Of a DNA stretch of 64,000 nucleotides, positions 60,674 to 64,000 are shown in pieces. The notes under the pieces are model-generated. The model worked only from the letters and a program-made list of their open reading frames with translations. It did not search any database and had not been told where the DNA came from. Within the stretch, counting starts at the first letter, position 1, and each line of letters begins with the position of its first letter. This DNA is from Candidatus Zixiibacteriota bacterium (GTDB lineage Bacteria > Zixibacteria > MSB-5A5 > GN15 > FEB-12), in NCBI GenBank assembly GCA_035380245.1, contig DAOSXA010000003.1:310001-374000 (forward strand). The letters are read 5' to 3'. The translations under genes were made by a program, and so were the position numbers.

Positions 60674-63463
60674 ATGGATATGAAAGGTAAGCGAATGAAC
60701 CGCCCTGTTAAATTAAGTATAGCATCTTTGTTGATGATTATGATACTGCTTCTGTTAGTACAGTCGGTATCAGCGGTAGCACCAACTCGCGAAGCGATAG
60801 AAAAGTGGGTCGCTGAAGGGGTGTGGAAGCAGAAGGTCGATGCCTTACGAGCGTTTAATGCCGCCGGCGGTAATCAGCCTCCCGAACATTCTCCGCTGGA
60901 TAAATCGCACCTGCCGCCTTCGATGGCAACTGCGGATGAGGTAGACACATTGCGCGTTTGTGTAATTTTGGTCGATTTCACCGACAACGCTTCTGAAGAT
61001 GGTTTTGTCAGCACTGATTCCTCGTCGTTTGACTCGCTCCTGTTTTCGCAGAAAGGCATCGATGTCATAACCAATACTACCGGTTCTATGACCGATTACT
61101 ATTGGGAAAACTCCTACGGTCAGGTTTTGATTGAAGGCGACATTTTTGGCTGGTTCGAAATGCCGTCAACCTACGATTACTATACCGGTTATGATAATGG
61201 CTTAACGCGAGGTCGCGAGCTTGCCCGCGATGCCATCGTTTATGCCAAGGTCTTCGGCGGTGCGGATTTCTCTCGCTATGACAACAACTCGGACGGTTTT
61301 TGTGACGGTGTGGTTGTTATCCATGCCGGAAGAGGTGCGGAAGAAGGAGTTGAGGGGATCTGGTCACATCAGGGGGGGCTGGCTACACCAATTGAATATG
61401 ATGGTGTAGTTATCTCCGAGTATACAATGAATCCCGAAGAGTTTGGCAGCGGTATCTCAGGCATTGGGGTCTTCTGTCATGAATATGGCCACCAGCTTGG
61501 TTTGATCGATTACTATGATACGGATTATACTCCCTCGACATCCGACGGCCTCGGTTCGTGGTCGTTAATGGCCAGCGGCAATTATAACGGTAACAGCCGG
61601 ACCCCCTCCTGTCTGGATGCCTATTCCCGCGTCGTTCTTGGCTGGACTTCCATGATTGAAGTTACTGAAAACATGAAGCATGTGGAAATCCCGGCAAGTG
61701 AATACAACCAAAATTCAGTTTATCGCTTGCGGAATGCCATTACGGGACAGGGCGAGTACTGGCTTGTGGAAAACCGCCAACCCTACGGTTTCGATGCCGC
61801 TTTACCGGGATGGGGATTGTTTATCTACCACATCGATCTGGCCGCCGGCAACAACAATAACTACTTGAGATATATGGTTGCTCTGGAACAAGCCGATGGT
61901 AAAAATGATCTGGCCCTGACGGATAATAACGGCGGCGACAGCGGTGATCCATGGCCCGGTGCAACTAACAACAGAAATTTCAATGAATTCAGCAACCCGA
62001 ATTCCAACACGAACGAAACCGGATTGAACTTCGGCGAGGTTTCCACGATTTCAGTCTGGGACATCTCCGATTCCGACTCACTGATGTATGCCGATCTGGA
62101 TATTACGTATTCGCGTCCGTGGGAATTGTTCTCGGGAAGCGATGCTTTCAGCTTCGATGACTCCGGTCCGAACGGCAACGGCAACGGTTATCTTGAGCCG
62201 GGCGAGACGATCCGATTCTACGGTAGCTTCATCAATGAGATGCGGGTTACTTATAATGCTCGCCTCTCAGCCAGTACTAATCGTCCAGAGGTTAATTTCG
62301 TAACCGATGAGGTCCAGCTTGCATCGGTCTTCAACGGCTTCGAAGCCTCGAATCTGGATGCCATTGAATTTACTCTGGCTTCATCTTTCGTACCGGTTAT
62401 CGATTCATTCTACCTGACTATTACCTCCGATTCGTTGTCGGACACTCCCGGATCGAACGAATTTTCCAAAACCCTGGCGGTTGAGTTCAGTCTTGGCTTA
62501 CCGCAGATATTGATTGTCGATGACGACCGTGGTGATGATTACGATGAGCGTTACTCCGATATCGTTCACGACCGCTGTATACCTTATGAGGTGTGGCATA
62601 AGGATGATGCCGGATCGCCCACCGGCAGTGATCTGATCGGCTATCCGATGGTTTTCTGGCACACCGGAGATTCAACTATCGGGGCTCTCAATGCTACGGA
62701 TGTTCAGGCGATGACGGATTATTTGAATAGCAACGGGAACCTGTTCCTGTCGTCGATTTCCGGCGCTGCCGATATCGAGAGTATAGATGCTGATTTTCTC
62801 AACGACTACCTTGGAATCCAGCGAGATACGGCTTATATGACACCAGCTTTCGCCGGTGTCAGCGGCAATACGGTCGGCGATGGTATGAAGTTTATGTATG
62901 AGTCCGGACTTCCCTCCTACGGTGCGGTGCAGTTCGTAACGCCGGTAAACGGTGGTGAGGCGGCTTTTAACAGTTATCTGCCGCCGGTGCATACCTGTGG
63001 TGTTTCCCGTCTCGGGTCCTATAATACGGTTTTCCTGGGTTTCCCGATGGAGTATATCAATGACAACCGCTCCGGTTACAATACCTGCGACGATTTAATT
63101 GGTCGTGTCCTGGAATTCTTCGGCGGTATTCCTACCGATATTGAAGACGAAAACCGAACGGTTGCCCTTCCGGGAAGTTTCAGTCTCAGTCAGAATTATC
63201 CTAATCCGTTCAATCCTGTCACGACTATCGCCTATACCATTCGCCCGACCGGCGGTACTGCCCCGGTGGTGGATCTGTCGGTTTATAATATGTTGGGGCA
63301 GAAGGTTACGACGCTGGTGAACGGTCGTCAGATACCCGGACATTATGAGGTTGTCTGGGATGGAACAACTGAGGCCGGAGCTCCGGTTGCGACAGGAGTT
63401 TATTTCTATCGTTTGACTCACGGCGACAATACTGAAACCAGGAAGATGGTTCTGCTCAAATAA
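60674..63463 (+). CDS. M6-like metalloprotease (immune inhibitor A type) with FlgD-like sorting tail
   Basis: 929 residues. Signal peptide KLSIASLLMIMILLLLVQSVSA. The zinc motif HEYGH lies at residues 269-273 (VFCHEYGHQLGLIDYYDTDY), preceded by SWEYTM-like strand context (VISEYTMNPEEFG) and followed by the Met-turn region (SWSLMASGNYNGN). This order matches M6 domains. A Rossmann-like module (ILIVDDDRGDDYDERY ... YPMVFWHTGDST) lies at about residues 615-680. The end (about 840-929) is the same LSQNYPNPFNPVTTIAY FlgD-like tail as the subtilase before it. The frame also has ATGs at 60680 and 60695; AGGTG (60659-60663) is 10 nt before 60674. A strong hairpin follows at 63494. Confidence 0.9.
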   Translation: MDMKGKRMNRPVKLSIASLLMIMILLLLVQSVSAVAPTREAIEKWVAEGVWKQKVDALRAFNAAGGNQPPEHSPLDKSHLPPSMATADEVDTLRVCVILVDFTDNASEDGFVSTDSSSFDSLLFSQKGIDVITNTTGSMTDYYWENSYGQVLIEGDIFGWFEMPSTYDYYTGYDNGLTRGRELARDAIVYAKVFGGADFSRYDNNSDGFCDGVVVIHAGRGAEEGVEGIWSHQGGLATPIEYDGVVISEYTMNPEEFGSGISGIGVFCHEYGHQLGLIDYYDTDYTPSTSDGLGSWSLMASGNYNGNSRTPSCLDAYSRVVLGWTSMIEVTENMKHVEIPASEYNQNSVYRLRNAITGQGEYWLVENRQPYGFDAALPGWGLFIYHIDLAAGNNNNYLRYMVALEQADGKNDLALTDNNGGDSGDPWPGATNNRNFNEFSNPNSNTNETGLNFGEVSTISVWDISDSDSLMYADLDITYSRPWELFSGSDAFSFDDSGPNGNGNGYLEPGETIRFYGSFINEMRVTYNARLSASTNRPEVNFVTDEVQLASVFNGFEASNLDAIEFTLASSFVPVIDSFYLTITSDSLSDTPGSNEFSKTLAVEFSLGLPQILIVDDDRGDDYDERYSDIVHDRCIPYEVWHKDDAGSPTGSDLIGYPMVFWHTGDSTIGALNATDVQAMTDYLNSNGNLFLSSISGAADIESIDADFLNDYLGIQRDTAYMTPAFAGVSGNTVGDGMKFMYESGLPSYGAVQFVTPVNGGEAAFNSYLPPVHTCGVSRLGSYNTVFLGFPMEYINDNRSGYNTCDDLIGRVLEFFGGIPTDIEDENRTVALPGSFSLSQNYPNPFNPVTTIAYTIRPTGGTAPVVDLSVYNMLGQKVTTLVNGRQIPGHYEVVWDGTTEAGAPVATGVYFYRLTHGDNTETRKMVLLK

Positions 63464-63493
63464 CGAACAGAAATACATTGTCCGATACAGCGA

Positions 63494-63518
63494 ATAGCCA
63501 CCGCTTAACGGTGGCTAT
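63494..63518 (+). terminator. Hairpin after the M6-like protease gene
   Basis: Perfect ten-base-pair stem ATAGCCACCG / CGGTGGCTAT with a five-base loop. No T tract follows at once; a T run comes 30 bases later. Confidence 0.6.
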
Positions 63519-63578
63519 ATGCTTGTAGGGAAGGAGGTTGAGGGGCTCTTTTTTTTGTGAAAAACATCACTAATCTTC

Positions 63579-63606
63579 TTGACAGTTCCGATGATACATA
63601 TATAAT
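63579..63606 (+). promoter_or_regulatory. Consensus sigma70 promoter of the fur-family gene
   Basis: TTGACA (63579-63584), 16 nt, TATAAT (63601-63606): both hexamers match consensus perfectly. A Fur-box-like inverted repeat (TGAAA ... TTTCA, 63607-63627) overlaps the expected start point and suggests autoregulation. Confidence 0.75.
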
Positions 63607-63627
63607 TGAAATTGATATTCGTTTTCA
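63607..63627 (+). promoter_or_regulatory. Putative Fur-family operator
   Basis: TGAAATTGATATTCGTTTTCA begins with TGAAA and ends with its inverted partner TTTCA. It is AT-rich, lies just downstream of the -10 box and precedes a fur-family gene. Agreement with the classical 19-base Fur box is partial. Confidence 0.35.
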
Positions 63628-63646
63628 TTTAGATGAAAGCGTATAA

Positions 63647-64000
63647 ATGAATATGAGAGAGTTGTTAAGAACAAAAGGATTCAAGGTCACGCCGCAACGC
63701 GAGTTGATCTTAAGGTCGTTTCTGGAGTTGGGTGAGCACGTTTCGGTCGATGAGTTGTACCGCAAAGTAGCCGAAAGGGACAGTTCGATCGGTTACAGCA
63801 CGGTTTGGCGCAATCTCAAGATGATCTGTGAAGTTGGCCTGGCGGAAGAGGTCAATATCGGCGATGGAGTTACACGTTATGACCGGGTTACCGATGCCCC
63901 GCACGGGCATCTCTATTGCCGTGAGTGTAAGGAATTCATCGAATTCAATGCTGAACATGTGATTGGTGATCTCAACCGACTGATTCGCCGTAAGGGTTTC
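63647..64000 (+). CDS. Fur-family metalloregulator (3' end outside window)
   Basis: 118 codons reach the window end without a stop. ATGs at 63647 and 63653 are both possible. The N-terminal winged helix is typical: LLRTKGFKVTPQRELILRSFLE, HVSVDELYRKVAERD and SIGYSTVWRNLKMICEVGLAEEV. The dimerisation part has HGHLYCRECKEFIEF with the CxxC and His ligands. Fur, Zur, PerR or Mur cannot be separated on this fragment, so no symbol is given. A consensus promoter with an operator-like inverted repeat precedes it, as expected for an autoregulated metal sensor. Confidence 0.9.
   Translation, partial: MNMRELLRTKGFKVTPQRELILRSFLELGEHVSVDELYRKVAERDSSIGYSTVWRNLKMICEVGLAEEVNIGDGVTRYDRVTDAPHGHLYCRECKEFIEFNAEHVIGDLNRLIRRKGF

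Noticed and set aside
1..64000. tRNA or rRNA genes, CRISPR arrays, insertion sequences, att sites
   Set aside because: None was recognised by reading the sequence; weak tRNAs could escape, so tRNAscan would be the decisive test.

Overview
The window looks like a chromosomal segment of a didermic, LPS-bearing bacterium of the FCB superphylum or a neighbouring candidate phylum. A Zixibacteria-like lineage is my best guess. The reasons are: LPS-type genes (lptB, an LpxL-type acyltransferase, a heptosyltransferase-type GT9); TonB-dependent receptors with a carboxypeptidase-regulatory N-terminus; a PorV/PorQ-type porin; secreted proteases ending in the NYPNPFNP / FlgD-Ig-like sorting tail; and several secreted proteins ending in dockerin-like repeats of the form SDLVYLVAYMFQGG. 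The lineage is inferred from protein style only. No rRNA, tRNA, CRISPR array, insertion sequence or prophage was recognised.

Layout. 1-5.5 kb: a partial TPR lipoprotein (-), then lptB, rpoN and hpf (+), and a Nudix-like orphan (-). 5.8-10.5 kb: a TonB-dependent receptor (+) convergent with gyrA (-). 10.7-12.8 kb: a small secreted protein (+), and a radical-SAM/VanY-type carboxypeptidase pair (-). 12.9-17.9 kb: a 1646-residue secreted multi-domain protein with a dockerin-like end (-). 18.6-22.4 kb: a DNA-repair-like operon (SbcC, membrane-anchored staphylococcal-type nuclease, AlkD-like HEAT protein). 22.5-26.6 kb: two more secreted dockerin-tailed proteins (-). 27-30.3 kb: a free FlgD-Ig-like protein, an orphan NtrC-family response regulator and an HNH endonuclease (+). 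30.4-31.2 kb: two cysteine-rich secreted proteins (-). 31.3-34.8 kb: trpS-scpA-scpB-rluB type operon. 34.9-43.7 kb: rubrerythrin-like diiron protein (-), then a gluzincin peptidase, LpxL-type acyltransferase, MacA-like adaptor, MacB-like permease without an ATPase, TolC-like channel, GT9 and a DUF362 ferredoxin-like protein (+). 43.9-47.2 kb: a 112-residue secreted protein directly followed by a 972-residue TPR-GAF-sigma54 activator. 47.4-48.3 kb: lipoate/octanoate ligase. 48.6-55.2 kb: a surface operon of a TonB receptor carrying seven Ca-loop-like motifs, a PorV-like protein and a lipoprotein. 55.3-57.5 kb: a GT39-TPR membrane protein (-). 57.7-63.5 kb: a subtilase and an M6-like metalloprotease, both with FlgD-like C-terminal tails. 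63.6 kb to the end: a truncated fur-family gene behind a consensus promoter.

How it fits together. Housekeeping (gyrA, trpS, scpAB, rpoN) is interleaved with envelope building and with a large investment in secreted and surface proteins. rpoN itself and two GAFTGA-containing sigma54 activators are encoded here, so sigma54 control is probably important. Several genes have a -10-like box only 5-8 nt before the ATG and no Shine-Dalgarno, suggesting that leaderless transcripts occur beside canonical SD-led genes. The most interesting candidate system is the small secreted protein plus TPR-GAF-AAA activator at 43.9-47.2 kb.
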